A stretch of DNA of 64,000 bases from Scedosporium boydii. Taxonomy: Eukaryota; Ascomycota; Sordariomycetes; Microascales; Microascaceae. The notes below the pieces were generated by a model, which worked only from the letters and a program-made list of their open reading frames with translations, was not told the origin of the DNA and did not search any database. Location: the NCBI GenBank assembly GCA_002221725.1, contig NJFT01000097.1, positions 1 to 64,000 of the forward strand. Direction: 5' to 3'. Both the position numbers and the translations under genes were made by a program. Position 1 is the first letter of the stretch. Each line of letters starts with the position of its first letter. Positions 10,001 through 21,747 of this stretch are shown piece by piece.

Positions 10001-13000
10001 ACTTATACAAGCAAAATAAAAACCAGGGATTAGAATCCTTCCCCAAGCTGCTGGGTCTCACCTTCCCCAGAATTTGCTTTTTTTAGTTTGAGGGTCGGTG
10101 GTGGTTTCTCACGTCTCAATTTACAAATCTCCCAATCTGTAATGTGAGGAGCGCTGTGGTTGGCCAGAAGGGGTTTTAGAGCTGCTCACCGGTGCGGGGC
10201 CGGTGAGATGAGCGACCGGGGTGTGTCTGCAGAGGCGAGCCCATGAGCCGTGCCTGCCTGCCAGGTTCGCTTTCACAAAACAAGAAGGAACCGGAGTGCT
10301 GGGGAGGGGAGTGTTGGTAGTTTGGGAGGAACAAGCCACGTTGATAGCAATCACAGTGAGGTTTTCCCTAACCTTGCAACGCCCTCAGCTCCAACAGCCG
10401 AGAGCACCTCCAGGTGCACGTCTCTTACACGGGAATATTTTTTTTTTTTTTTTTTTGTTAGGGGATCTGGTGTGTTCCTCTAAAGGAAATTCGGTGACGC
10501 AATCGCGGCTGAGAAATACCTGTGAAGTATTTGATTGCTGGCTTTCCAAGCTGCTTTCCCATTCCCTCTCCCTTGCTTACCCGGTGTGTAACGCGAAACC
10601 CACCCCCGGCCCTGCTACGAGCTGTTGGCGGCGTATCACCCGTCTGATCTTCCATAACTTATGAAGTGAATGTCGGTGTGATAATTCAAATGTCCACCAA
10701 AGGTTTGCTTGTGAAATCTAGCCCCACATCGGTGCCCGTTGCGAGCTGTGATCAGCATTTGGCGTGACATTAAACTGAGCGGAACTGTGGGCGGGGAAGG
10801 GAGAAAGGAGAAAGGGAGATAGCAACTTGAGATCAATCACCGTTCCTGCCTTACTCATGATTGAACAACAGTGAATGACGCCAAGGGCGAAAGCACCCGA
10901 GTTGCCGAGACGGGACAACTTGGGAGGGAGAAGGAGCGTCGCGAAACGAAGCAGGTGTGACGGACTATCAGAGGAAAAGCAATGACTTGTGCGACATGCA
11001 GCTTCCGCTTCACTCTTTCTTTCGGATGGGAGAGGAGGAAATAGGGAATTTCCGTGATCCAGAGTGAAACACGTAAAGACGAGACGGAAAAGGTTGGTCG
11101 GTCGCTTGATCTAGACTCCTTTTGCTTCCGATCTTTTTTCCTTCTTCTTCCCCTCTTCGTTGGCGGTGGAACATGTGAAGTTGACGATAATCGACATCCC
11201 GCCGAGTGTCGGCCGGAGAAAGCACGACTGTCTGGAGGAAGTCCAAGTCGGGTTTCATCGGCACAGCCCTTTGGCCTTTGTATGCCAGACGGCTTTTGGG
11301 CTTTGTCGCTTCTCTCTGTCGTCTCTCATCGTGACTTTTTCCCATGCCAAGCCAGTGTCTTGGATATGCGAAGTATGCTTACTGGATAGTTCTACATCGT
11401 ACGTCGTACATCGTACATACCGCCTCTGTACGATACGTCGGAAAACAGCACCCGCCTTGATTGCACTTTCTCGTTCCATTTACCCCTCTTTGATGAGGCC
11501 TCAATGATCTCGTTGGGCTTCTCGAGAATGCCTTCGAGCCTTATCGACGATCCCTCTACATCGAGCTTGTCCCCGAAGATGTCCTAGGCCATGATGCACA
11601 ATGCTTATGCAAGACATACAATCGGTTGTAGTCGATGTCTCTACATGAAACTCATTGCTTTCAATGGATGGTATGGCATTTGATAAAACGCGGTGCTTGC
11701 AGCGAATCGAGCATACGAAGTACAACTTCTCGGATGTGGTCCGTCCTGGCCCTGACCAGCCAGAGAGTGATGGAGAGAGAGGCTATATCTGCGAGCTCAT
11801 TATTTCCGCCTCTAACTGTGTCTATGCCTAGTTGCCCTACCGACAGAAAATGACGTGACCCTCAACCATCCAGCCGGTAGGTACGAAGCAATGTCTAGAT
11901 CTGGCGGATAATCTACTCATCTCAGTCGGACCCCTCATTCCTCATTCCTCATTTCCTTTCTCACGTCTCTGTCTTTCATTCTATTCGCGCCCCGCATGCA
12001 CCACAGACAACCAAACCATTGCATTTATGGGAGGTGCAGAAAACTTTGGCCAAATCATCACTATCAGATCTCATTTGATCCTGGTCTCGTTAGTTGTCAG
12101 AAGCAAGTCCGAATTCTAGACCCTTTCTTTCCTTTTCTTCCCCCTCTCTTTTCTTTCCCGTGTTGTACGACGTTGAAGCTCGCTTGGTTGCTTCAATGCC
12201 AAGCCTCTAACAACTCCGCAGTCTCAATCAAGGCGAGAAGGGAGGAGAACACGAGCGGGGTCTCGACGCCGTGAGCAGCGCTCGTTTATGTACGCGACGC
12301 AGCCTCTTCTAGAGTTGTTGGCAGGTATAGTTGGTCTACACCACTCTAAGTACCTTCATGAGACAATAGACAAAAGTGGTTATTGCCTACCCTCTGACAC
12401 AAGACGTGCATACCATTTCGAACCCCTCCTAGTTCTCTAATTGCCGACGGCGCACAAGATATGTTAAGAACTAGACGACCTTAGGACCTTAGACAGATGA
12501 GAAATCGCGTGGAGCTGCGGCAGAGGGAGGGTGGACGAGAGAACGGAAGGGAGAGGGGCGAGGGAGCGAGGGAGGGAACAATCGTACAGATGAAAACTGC
12601 ACCCGTCCTTCGTACTTTGATTGCTTGCTTCTTTTCCACCCCGCGGTTTCGATGGACACGACGATGTCGTGTCACCGGTGACCGGCCAATGCATGACGGA
12701 CTCCGATTGAAAGCGCATTGGCCAGCTGATCCCTCCCCCTTTCCCCCCTGATATTGTTGACAACGGGAAGTGCATTCATTATCACGATATCTCGAGGATA
12801 GAGTAATACTCACCGCATACCCGAAGGATTGCAAGGTGAATTCCTTCGTCCACTACGAGGTACAGGTGGCAATCTACACCCGCCTCAGTTGCGTTCCACG
12901 ATCAGTAGGATCTCTCCTACATACGGCTGAGTCTGAAGAGAAAAGGAGGGGGATTCCTATTCCGGTAACCCGGCGGGGAGACTTGGACATTCCACAGGAA

Positions 13001-13500
13001 GTTCAGGATACCATCCGCGATGGTTTGGCAATTTTTTTTTTCTCTGTTTCATTCCCCAACCAACTTCCACAACTATTATACCACACACCACACACCTTGA
13101 CACCTTAACACCCTCACATATATCCCAACACCCTGGTCCAGGATGATGTCAGAAGGCTCGAGCTTCCCCTCCACCCACATCCGTTTTACCCTTTAGCGTT
13201 CCTGACAAGCCGAAGGTCAATGCCGCTAAACTCAGCCAGGGAGGTGGAAACATCGAACGAGCAGAGGTACATGGCGCTGACGATGAAATCGGGAGAAGAA
13301 ACGTTTACGCATGTTTGAAGAGGACTGGGAGATTGCGAAAGAGACCGTGGGCTCGCGGCGCAATCGCTTGATCCTTATGCGACTCCCGGTCGATCCGTGG
13401 GGCTGCTTATTTTTTTTTCTTCCCTCCTTCTCTTCGTTTTTGTCCTTCTCGGACGAAAAGTTTGGGCTAAAACGCTTTTTCTTTCCTTTCGATGATGCCT
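7014..13500. other. Gene-free region, first half
   Basis: No reading frame here has the length, splice structure or residue pattern of a gene. Visible content: a TTTA-rich stretch near 8735-8765, a T19 run at 10438-10456, a GTAC-rich inverted repeat around 11393-11440, one exact TACGAAGTA at 11714, and near matches at 9881 and 11881. Base composition looks ordinary, not strongly AT-rich, so I do not see classic repeat-induced mutation. Confidence 0.5.
10438..10456. repeat. T19 homopolymer
   Basis: Nineteen consecutive T in the gene-free region. Confidence 0.9.
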
Positions 13501-16500
13501 GTCGAAGCTATTAAACCACAAGCGGCAAGTCCTGTTATGGCGCGCCACTACTATTGAGGAGTGAGTTACACTATGGAGTAATTAGTGCAGTGTAGTGCGT
13601 ACTCTATTCCTTGCCCAGTTTGCCTGAGCTTGCCTGCCTCCGTTTAGCTTGCCCGAGGGAGACAACTTCTGTGCACGGGGCACATTGGCTGCTAGCGTCA
13701 AGCCACTGACAAGGACCAGGATGGGAGAGGGTTGCTGAGGTCGTTATTGTCCTTGCATTGGCTTAAACACAAGCCTCCTTCTCTTCATTCACCACCACGA
13801 CTCTGTACTTCGTAGATGAGCCCTCGCACTTTCTTCTAGATCTTTCCGTCTCGCTGTACCATCATCGGGAAGCTCAGAGCAGGTTGACCGAGCCTCTAGT
13901 CTCGTCCAGGAATCGACGATGACTTGAGTGAAGAGCCAAGGGGTGTGTGAGAGAGAGAGACGCAGCAGTCCTACCCTGGTCGGCTGTGGAGAAAAGGCCA
14001 ATCAAGGTGTCAAGGTGAGAGCGCACTAAAACCCCTCTCTTCCCTCTTTTCATTTCTCGGCGTGGGGGTCCATCCACACCATTTTTTTGGGGCCTCCTCC
14101 GCAATCTCAACTCTTTGTGACCCCGGGTTCCTCTCCCCCACAAAACAAACGAAAAGAAGAAAAAAACACCACAAAGCTACGGAAAACCTTCCCCCACCGG
14201 AGAGGCTAATTTGCAGATATTCTGAAAACGTCTATTATCACCAGATTGCACACTCCTTTACGCCTAGGCTTTTTCACTTTTAGGCTGGTACACGAGTAGG
14301 CTGATCAGGGAATCTGCCTCGGTTCGTCAAAGATCCGAGGGGAAGAGCCCTCTGTTTTGTTGAACTCGGCGCATTCACAAAGACCTGCTCTTTCTGAATG
14401 CCGTTCACGATATATAAGTTGGGGCCATATAATCCAACCTTTCGAGCTGATTTGCGCCCCCCTTCTAATTCGATTGTTTCGATATGGTACGATGGAAGGG
14501 GCTGGGGAGTATCCTTTTGGTCCCCTGCGCGTGGGCCTGCACCGATGATTTACATCGTCGGTACCGGACTATGCCTGAGCCGGTGTTCGAAGCGAAGTGC
14601 TACTTGGAGGGAGCTTGGCGGACGGATAGCGTGAGCATATGATGGGCGAGGTCGACTGAGACTATGCGAAGTACGGAAGGTTGGAATCAAACCCTCTCGT
14701 AATGATTATCATGCGTTTTGTTTGTTTCTTTATTCTTGTTCATATTTCATTTTGTTTTTCTCTCCCCCTTCTAAAAGTTCTATCTCGACGGCTGTTCTAG
14801 AACGTGCAAGCGATGCAAGTCCTGCCAGATTCAGCGACAACTGCACTAACCACGCCTCCAACCATAGACCTGCATCAAAAAAATCAAGGAAAGACAAGAA
14901 AAGAAAAAAGGAGATCAGCATCCAAAGTCTTGGTTGCTCCACCCCCCTCGATAGTTAAAAAGCACGCCAAAAAAAATCGAGTGCTACGCCGGGCGGAGAT
15001 AACCAGTGGAACCCAGGCCCAAAGTTTAAGGGTCCTCTCCTGTGGCCTGGCGCAGGATGATCCCGTCCGTCCCTCCTCCTTCACCCCCCCTTTCTAACCG
15101 GCAGCGGGTATTACACCCTAAACGGACCTTTCGGCGCGCCGATCCCCGTGCGGGAAGGGGGGAGAAGAAACGTTGATACCTTTGTACGAAGTAGTAGTTT
15201 AACGGGAACAGCTTCCTTGTTCGAGACTCGTTCATATCAAAATCCTTCTGCAAGGCAAGGTCAGACCGGTCGAATCAGTCATGTTGCACCAACAGGTTTT
15301 TTCGCATCTCCACCTCCACGATCGCGTATCGAGATGGGATATGCAGTGTAAACGACCCTTGCGTCATCTTTTGGGAAGCAATGGAACGTGATACTTTAAG
15401 AAGGGGGGTGGGGAGGGGAAAAGAGAAAGAAAAGAAAAGAAAAATCGCCGAGATCTCTATTTTCGTTTGCATCGAGGCTGCGGGAAGGGTGCACACACAC
15501 TCTCACAGAAGGGAAGAAACGAGGGGAACATGCACATAAAGCTAATATGGAACGCGAAATCAGCTTTCCTGGTCACGGGCATCGTTTTTTTTCTTTAGCC
15601 TGTTGGGTGTCATTTGAGGAAGCTACGAGAGCGTGGAAATGCCGCCTCCTTCGCTTTGCCGTCATTGTCGTTATCAATGGGAGCCTGCCTCTCTAATTCC
15701 CATATGAACCGGGAATAAGGCGGACGGGCCAGAAGTGAGGAGTCGTTTCGCGGTTCACGATAGTTCCCCCGAGTGGGAGGAGGAAAGGGTCCCGTTGCCG
15801 GATGAGTGGGGGGTTGGGGGCTGACAATTGCAAATCCCCACATCTGGATTCGAGAGTTGGGTTTTGTTACAACAGTCTTCAAGTAGGTCTTGGTGCATTC
15901 GAGGCTGTTGGGTGAGGCCTCAGCCGTTGAGAAAGGGGTGATCTGCGCAGGGGGGGTCTTCGGCATCTTTTCTTGGAGTTTCCTTCTGCCATTGTTTGGA
16001 TGCGATATGTGGGCACGTCGCAGTGATGGACATGATCATCCATTCTTCAGATGTGCAAGAAACAAGTACCTGAAGCAGCAGCGGAAGGAGAAGGGGGAAC
16101 CGTGCCTAGACGGAGTAGAGAGGAAAGCCGGGAGACTGTTTGAACTTGGCCCCCAAGGCGCGGCCCTGCTCTTGGATCATTTATGCCGAACGGTCGAGTT
16201 CGTCTTGCTCTTGCCTCTTGTTCAGTAATATCCTCCCTCACCAGCAAAAACGCGTGACTGGTAGAGATCTCAGGTGTGGCGGCCGATGTGGCACTAGGCG
16301 TGTCAAGATAACATCGTGTCTAATAACGCGCCTCAAGGCTGCGGCGGGTGGTATTGCCACGTGAGGAAAGCAACAAGTTCGATCTGTTCCAGATTACGAG
16401 TAGTGCAGTAGTGTTAGACGTTAATCTTCTCCTCACGATGAGACACGAGATATCAAATGTCAAAAGGAAAAAGTTACCTACTTCATACTATACGAAGTAC

Positions 16501-19500
16501 GAGTCGCTGAAAGCCAAGCTTCAACTGAGGGTCTCGGCCTAGATTCCCCTTCCCCCCCTCCCCCTTCCCGGCTCCACCAGACTTGATGGGCACTAGGACG
16601 TATTAGTTAGTGCTTTGTCGTCGACAGTGGATCAGGTCTCGGTCTTGCATGATGTCTTTCACGGGAGCCAGTCGTAATGCCTCTCAATATATTGGTAGTT
16701 TGGCTTTTAATACAAGCCCCAGCTCTTACCAACTCGGGATATATTCTGTGTGGAGTGGTAAATGAAGAAATGAGCCTATGCCCAGTTCGGTCCACTGATG
16801 TCCTGTGTCCATTCCAAGGTTAACCGTGGTCTTGACTTGGTGGTGTCTGTGTGAAATCAGGCCATTGGCGCCCCCACCAATGCTACGACGCGACGTTGAG
16901 CGTTCCGGAGCGTTCCGCATTTCACACATGAGGACCGGGGTTATGGGGGGCTCGGCTGCTGAAAGAGTCGTTTCTTTCCTCTTGCCCTGATCCTTGATCT
17001 TAAGACAGTCAGTAATCTCGGCATCCTCTTTCTTTTTGTTGAACAAAGTACTTAATACTACGCAGTATAAGTGCGAAGCCGTTGCAGAAAGGGTACGCAC
17101 ATAGACAAGGGGGATGGGATACTCGACCGGGACGGACCATGAGTCGAAGACAGCCGGGCGTGACACACCGAAAGAGAAATGCCGGCCGGATGCATGTTCT
17201 CAAATTAGAAAACGAATGGGTTTGATGTGATGAAGCTTGGAGATGCAGAAATCATGAATGCGACTGTCACCTGGAAACCATAAATCCTGCGGGCGGGGGG
17301 ATCAGGTAGGACAAAAGAAGGGGGAAAAAAGAAGCAAGGGATCTGTTTCGATTCTGAAAGACCTCATCTCAGCATCCTTCATGGTTTTTCTGGGCGTGCT
17401 ATCGTCGGCATCGTGAGGTATCATTCCGGCCACGCGTTACTCAGACCTAGTTTGAAGTTGTGCCTGTAGAACCAAGAACCTCGTGCTCCTTTCCCTTCGA
17501 TTAGTGTACGAAGTACTTCCATAGGAGATGAGGAAGTGGTTCATTGCTCCTTCCGGTGGGATTCTAGAACCTCCCCACAGCCAGGTCTAGGTCCAGGTCT
17601 GTTGCTGTTTCTCGAGGAAGTGGCGATACGATAATACAAGGTGAGCCTGTCGAGGATGAAGGACTCGGCGCCACTGGCAGGCTCAATCCTGGAGCGCTCG
17701 TCCTCAATTTACGGTCCACTACCTGTGTACGTGTACGGATGTACCTCGGAGCCACATGGTTATATTTTTCACGATCGAGGTCCTGTTTGCTCGAGACTCG
17801 AACCTGACTCGAGAATAACGAAACCGCATGCTCACTCTAAGTAAAGAAGTACACGGCGAAGTATGCGCACACTTCAGAAAAGCAGGTTTTCCTCACATGG
17901 CCGGGAATATTCGCAGGCGACAATGGCAAGCGGGCGAATCAAGATGAGCTTAAGCTTAACCGCCACCGACTGGCGTCGTTACTAGCTGCGTAGGAGGCGT
18001 CTGAACTAGATCAATCTGATCGATGCAAGCACTTCGTTGGTAATAATCCGGTGGAGAGCAGCCTAGCATCACTCTCAGCCACCACGGCCTGGCCGTGGTC
18101 CTCCCAGCAGTCATAGAACGCCATTGATCACTGATTGAGGCTTCCATCAAACGATTGGATTCCACTTCGTACTTGATACGTCGTGTTAGAAGTGGACATT
18201 TCGTCTCGACTTTGTACAAGCAATAAACGGGAGTGTAACATATCCTTTGCACGAGTAGCATCCTGGAGAAGATTCTCCGTCGGTTATATCATTGGGGGAA
18301 GGACCATGACGGAACTTGGAGACGAGACGGGGCAAAACGCGATGCGAGCTGGTCCTTCTGTCTGCGGATTGCACGAAAAGAGCCAAGATTGTCGTGTACT
18401 AGTAACCTCCTCAGCCACATCTCTGTCTCTGCACGGTAAGTATTAACTACGATGGAGCTATCACGTACTGTAGCCAGTGCTGGAGTGTAGTGCACTTTGT
18501 AGCGTATGTAGCACGTAGCGCAGTGGGCCTTTGGACACTGATCAACAACAATTTGAATGTCACAAGTAAATCCCCACGCCTGGCGGCTGCGCGACCCACA
18601 TGACTGGACAATGACGTTTTCTAGCTCTGTTTACCACTTGCACTTTCCCTTCAGAATGACACTCGCCTCTGGACGGAAGGAAGAAAGCGGGGAGAAGAAA
18701 GAGCGAAGGGAGAGAGCCTAATGATAGATCGAGATGACCATGACCAGGGGAGATGACAAGAGATGAGAAACAATGGAATTCCTGAGAGGCACCAACAAGT
18801 TTTTGATGCCTTACGAAGTAAACCGGGATTTCTGCAATTTTCTTCTTATCCCTCGACGGTCAATCGTTAGGCAGGGTTTCATCCACTGCACTTTGGGGTT
18901 GTACAATACTCCCACAGCTGCGGTTGATGTCGAGATCGCGAATGACCACTCTAGAGTCTGCAGACGGCCCAACCAGCCTGCTCTTCCGTGTGTGGCAAAA
19001 CAAAGCATTTCCCGGTCGACGCCTTCTCTGGCACGTCTATGTTTTTTTCCCCCAGGTATGAATAACAGCGGCCTGGATCTCAGACCTAGCGAACTCCCCT
19101 CTTTGTGCGCTTCATTCTTCGTATTAGAACTCACTGACGAAAGACATCCACAGAGGTATAATCAAAAACGAAATATCGCTTCTATGCGCGACGGCAAACC
19201 CTTGCGGGCGAGTTCATGTTTCTGCCAGCTCCCTTGAAGCGGGGGAGCGGGGATTGCTTCGTACTGCGTACTTACAATGTCGCCGCGGATCGTCTTCCCT
19301 GGCTTGGCCTTTGACCGGGAGGGGCATGGGTGGTCAATCCATCGTCTCATTTCCGTCCACAGCTTTTTATACGTCCATCGCTTGTGCTTCTACACATTGC
19401 CACGGCACCTGGAGACCGAGCGAGGTCTTGGCGATGCTCTCTATCGCTGCATCTCCAAGTGGTTCTCGTTAGTGTTTACACAGCATTGAAGCCAATGCCT

Positions 19501-20000
19501 TGGAATTCCTTGCTGGGGACGTGATGCATATTTTTTTTGGTTCCTTTTTTTTCTGGATCCTTCACACAACCCTGCCGGCGCAACCATCAGCATAGGACTG
19601 CATTACCTGCGTATTATTTCATTTGATCCTTCGTCTAGACTCTAGCGTGTGAAATGCCCAAGGAAGATCCCCCTACCCACAGTTATACAACCCATTTCCA
19701 CCCTTCAACCATTTAGGGACACCCCTGCTGCACCAAGAACATCTCCCCATGATCCCTGGCGCTTGCGAACCAACACCCCTTTCCCTTGGCAAACCCCAGA
19801 GTGGCCCGTCCGCCGCCACATTGGTCGGTCGAGCAGGGGAGGAACACCAGCTCCGCAATCTACGAGGTACCTTGTCTACGATGTCCTCGGCGAGGATGAG
19901 AGGGTGTTTTTCGCTGCGATCTCTGCTTTCTGATTATCGTGTACTTCGTAAGCTGCACACTAACACGGCTTCGGACTAACACATACAGTCGTATTGTATT
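13501..20000. other. Gene-free region, second half, with recurrent TACGAAGTA motif
   Basis: No supportable gene. Exact TACGAAGTA or its reverse complement occurs at 13806, 15185, 16491, 17507, 18812 and 19942, with spacings of roughly 1.0-1.4 kb; related sequences such as CTTCGTAC and GCGAAGTAC lie between them (14655, 18165, 19257). The 154-residue frame at 18773-19237 contains one of the motifs and has no recognisable features, so I do not call it. Confidence 0.5.
17507..17515. promoter_or_regulatory. TACGAAGTA motif, representative copy
   Basis: One of ten exact copies located by eye at 11714, 13806, 15185, 16491, 17507, 18812, 19942, 27095, 38482 and 39686 (two of them, 13806 and 19942, in reverse complement). 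All lie outside the called coding sequences. Function unknown. Confidence 0.6.
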
Positions 20001-20222
20001 ACCCTTTTTAGCCCTCTTCTTCTCTCCCTCCCCCCATCCCAGGCTGGACACCCATTCTCGTGCAAAAAGAAGAAAAGGAAAAAAAAGCTCCCGTTGGCAC
20101 GTCTCTTCCCCTCCCCCCTTCTCAACTGCCCGCACCCAATTGACCCTCAGCTCTGCCCTACCCGCCCACGATCGTCTTCACGTCAGGTGTATGTGTGTAT
20201 CTGTATGTGCCCCTCTCTCTAT

Positions 20223-20226
<4 letters not shown>

Positions 20227-20255
<29 letters not shown>
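20227..20255. repeat. (TG)n microsatellite
   Basis: About 14 uninterrupted TG dinucleotides in the upstream region of the transcription factor gene. Confidence 0.9.
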
Positions 20256-21292
20256 CTGCGCCTGTGTGTCCATGACCACCCGGTCTCTTAACTAGGACGA
20301 TCGTGCCCCTCTTTTCTACACTCTCCCTCTCCCACTTCCTCTTCCTTTTCATCCCTCCACCCTCAAACCTTCTTCTCCTATCAAACCGGTGTCGAAGACT
20401 AGTGTTTCCGCGGGCTGATCGTCCTCCTCGTCCCCACACCCCTCCCTCTCTCCCACTTCCATCATCAACCATCACTAATCTATTCCTGTTTCGTTCGTCA
20501 ACGAGAACCTTCAGCTAACTGTCATCCTACCCACCCCCAGATTCGCTCCACAATCTTTTTTTTGTCAATATGTCTCTGTTCCACCTCTCCGGATCAGCTA
20601 GAGGCTGGTAGCTCGAGCTCCCCTTGGCCTTTTTTTGTGGGGCACCTTCCTACCTTGAGTGGAAGAACGAGATCAAGGTTACTGCACGCACCACCTGGCG
20701 TGTGGGTGCGTACGACGTGCGAGGTACACTACGTGCGTGCGTGAGTGAGTGTATGCCTCTGAGCAGCGCGCTTGTCTCTGTGTGTGTGTGGATATGTGTT
20801 GGTGAATGCAGCTAGGAAGGAAGAGGCTCGGCTCCCATATTGACCCACTCAACCCCCCCCCCCCCCTTTCCTCTTAGTTCTTTCTGTTCAAAGAGTTTAT
20901 ATGGCTTTGGACGAAAGTATATTGTCCACTTCATACCCGTCAGAGCCAGCCTCTACCAAGTAATCTACGTTCCTTTCCCGGCAGTCCGACACACAGTTTC
21001 CCCCCTCTCCTGCCGGGCAGGTCAGCAAGGCACAAGGTGCCCTCTCTTATCGTGGTCGCCCAAGAAGCGCTTTTGCTGTATACCACGTCCTGTTTTAAGG
21101 AGGGTCATCTGTTTCAACTCCCCACTGACTTGATCAACACACCATTTCCACTCGGCCTTGCTCCTTGATCGGCGGACACCTCGGTTGGCGGGTGTAATAC
21201 TTACATCTGGCTCCGCTCCCTTCTTTGGCCTTGCCCCCCACATTACACTTCCTTGTTCTACGATCACCTCTCTCCTCACCTCCTCCATTTTC

Positions 21293-21311
21293 CACACACA
21301 CACACACACAC
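21293..21311. repeat. (CA)n microsatellite
   Basis: About nine CA dinucleotides followed by CTCGCACTCACACTC, within the putative leader of the transcription factor gene. Confidence 0.85.
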
Positions 21312-21747
21312 TCGCACTCACACTCTCCCCCTCTCTCCGGCACATCTTGCCATCGTTCGCCTTGGCATCCACTTTTACCTTGGAACGCCTGTCAATCTTC
21401 AAGGAACATCTTCCTATCTTCCTTGGCCCTTTAACTACTTCGCCGGTATCCCTCTGTCCACGCGAGACTACCTGGAACCTGACGAGTCGGACCACGCCCC
21501 CGAAACCGGTGTCGCCTAAATACTTGGAAGCGGGAGCCCCCGTCGTCACTTTTCTTCATCTATCCGATATCCGAGAGAGGTATATATCCACGGTGACCTG
21601 GACAGCATTTCTAACGTGGACGGGCGTTGGCCAATATTACAAACCGGTTTCCCACGTCCCATCAACATCGGGTGGAGTTTTCATTACACGCAAATTTAAT
21701 AATTCATGGCCGGAACTCCGAAGCCTTTCTTTTTGCAATAGGAACAC

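Larger units (their letters stand above)
20001..21747 (+). promoter_or_regulatory. Pyrimidine-rich promoter/leader region of the Zn2Cys6 gene
   Basis: The 1.7 kb before the start at 21748 is strongly C/T-rich on the plus strand with many CCTCC, CTTCC and TCTCCC runs, a pattern common near transcription starts in filamentous fungi. It holds a (TG)n tract at 20227-20255, a C13 run near 20853 and an (AC)n tract at 21293-21311. An upstream open frame ends at a TGA (21749-21751) that overlaps the main ATG as ATGA. Transcription start cannot be placed from sequence. Confidence 0.45.

Noticed and set aside
10221..10664. 147-residue open frame on the plus strand
   Set aside because: It starts at a non-ATG codon, crosses the T19 run (a Phe run in translation) and shows no family features.
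12380..12430. TTCGAACCC-like sequence suggesting a tRNA arm
   Set aside because: No cloverleaf stems or partner arms could be drawn on either strand.
18773..19237. 154-residue frame starting at ATG in the gene-free region
   Set aside because: Contains an intergenic TACGAAGTA motif, has no recognised pattern, and overlaps a minus-strand open frame of similar length; chance opening is likelier.
20001..21747. GT/CA and pyrimidine tracts as a telomere or centromere signal
   Set aside because: They are ordinary microsatellites in a promoter-like region; no TTAGGG repeats are present.
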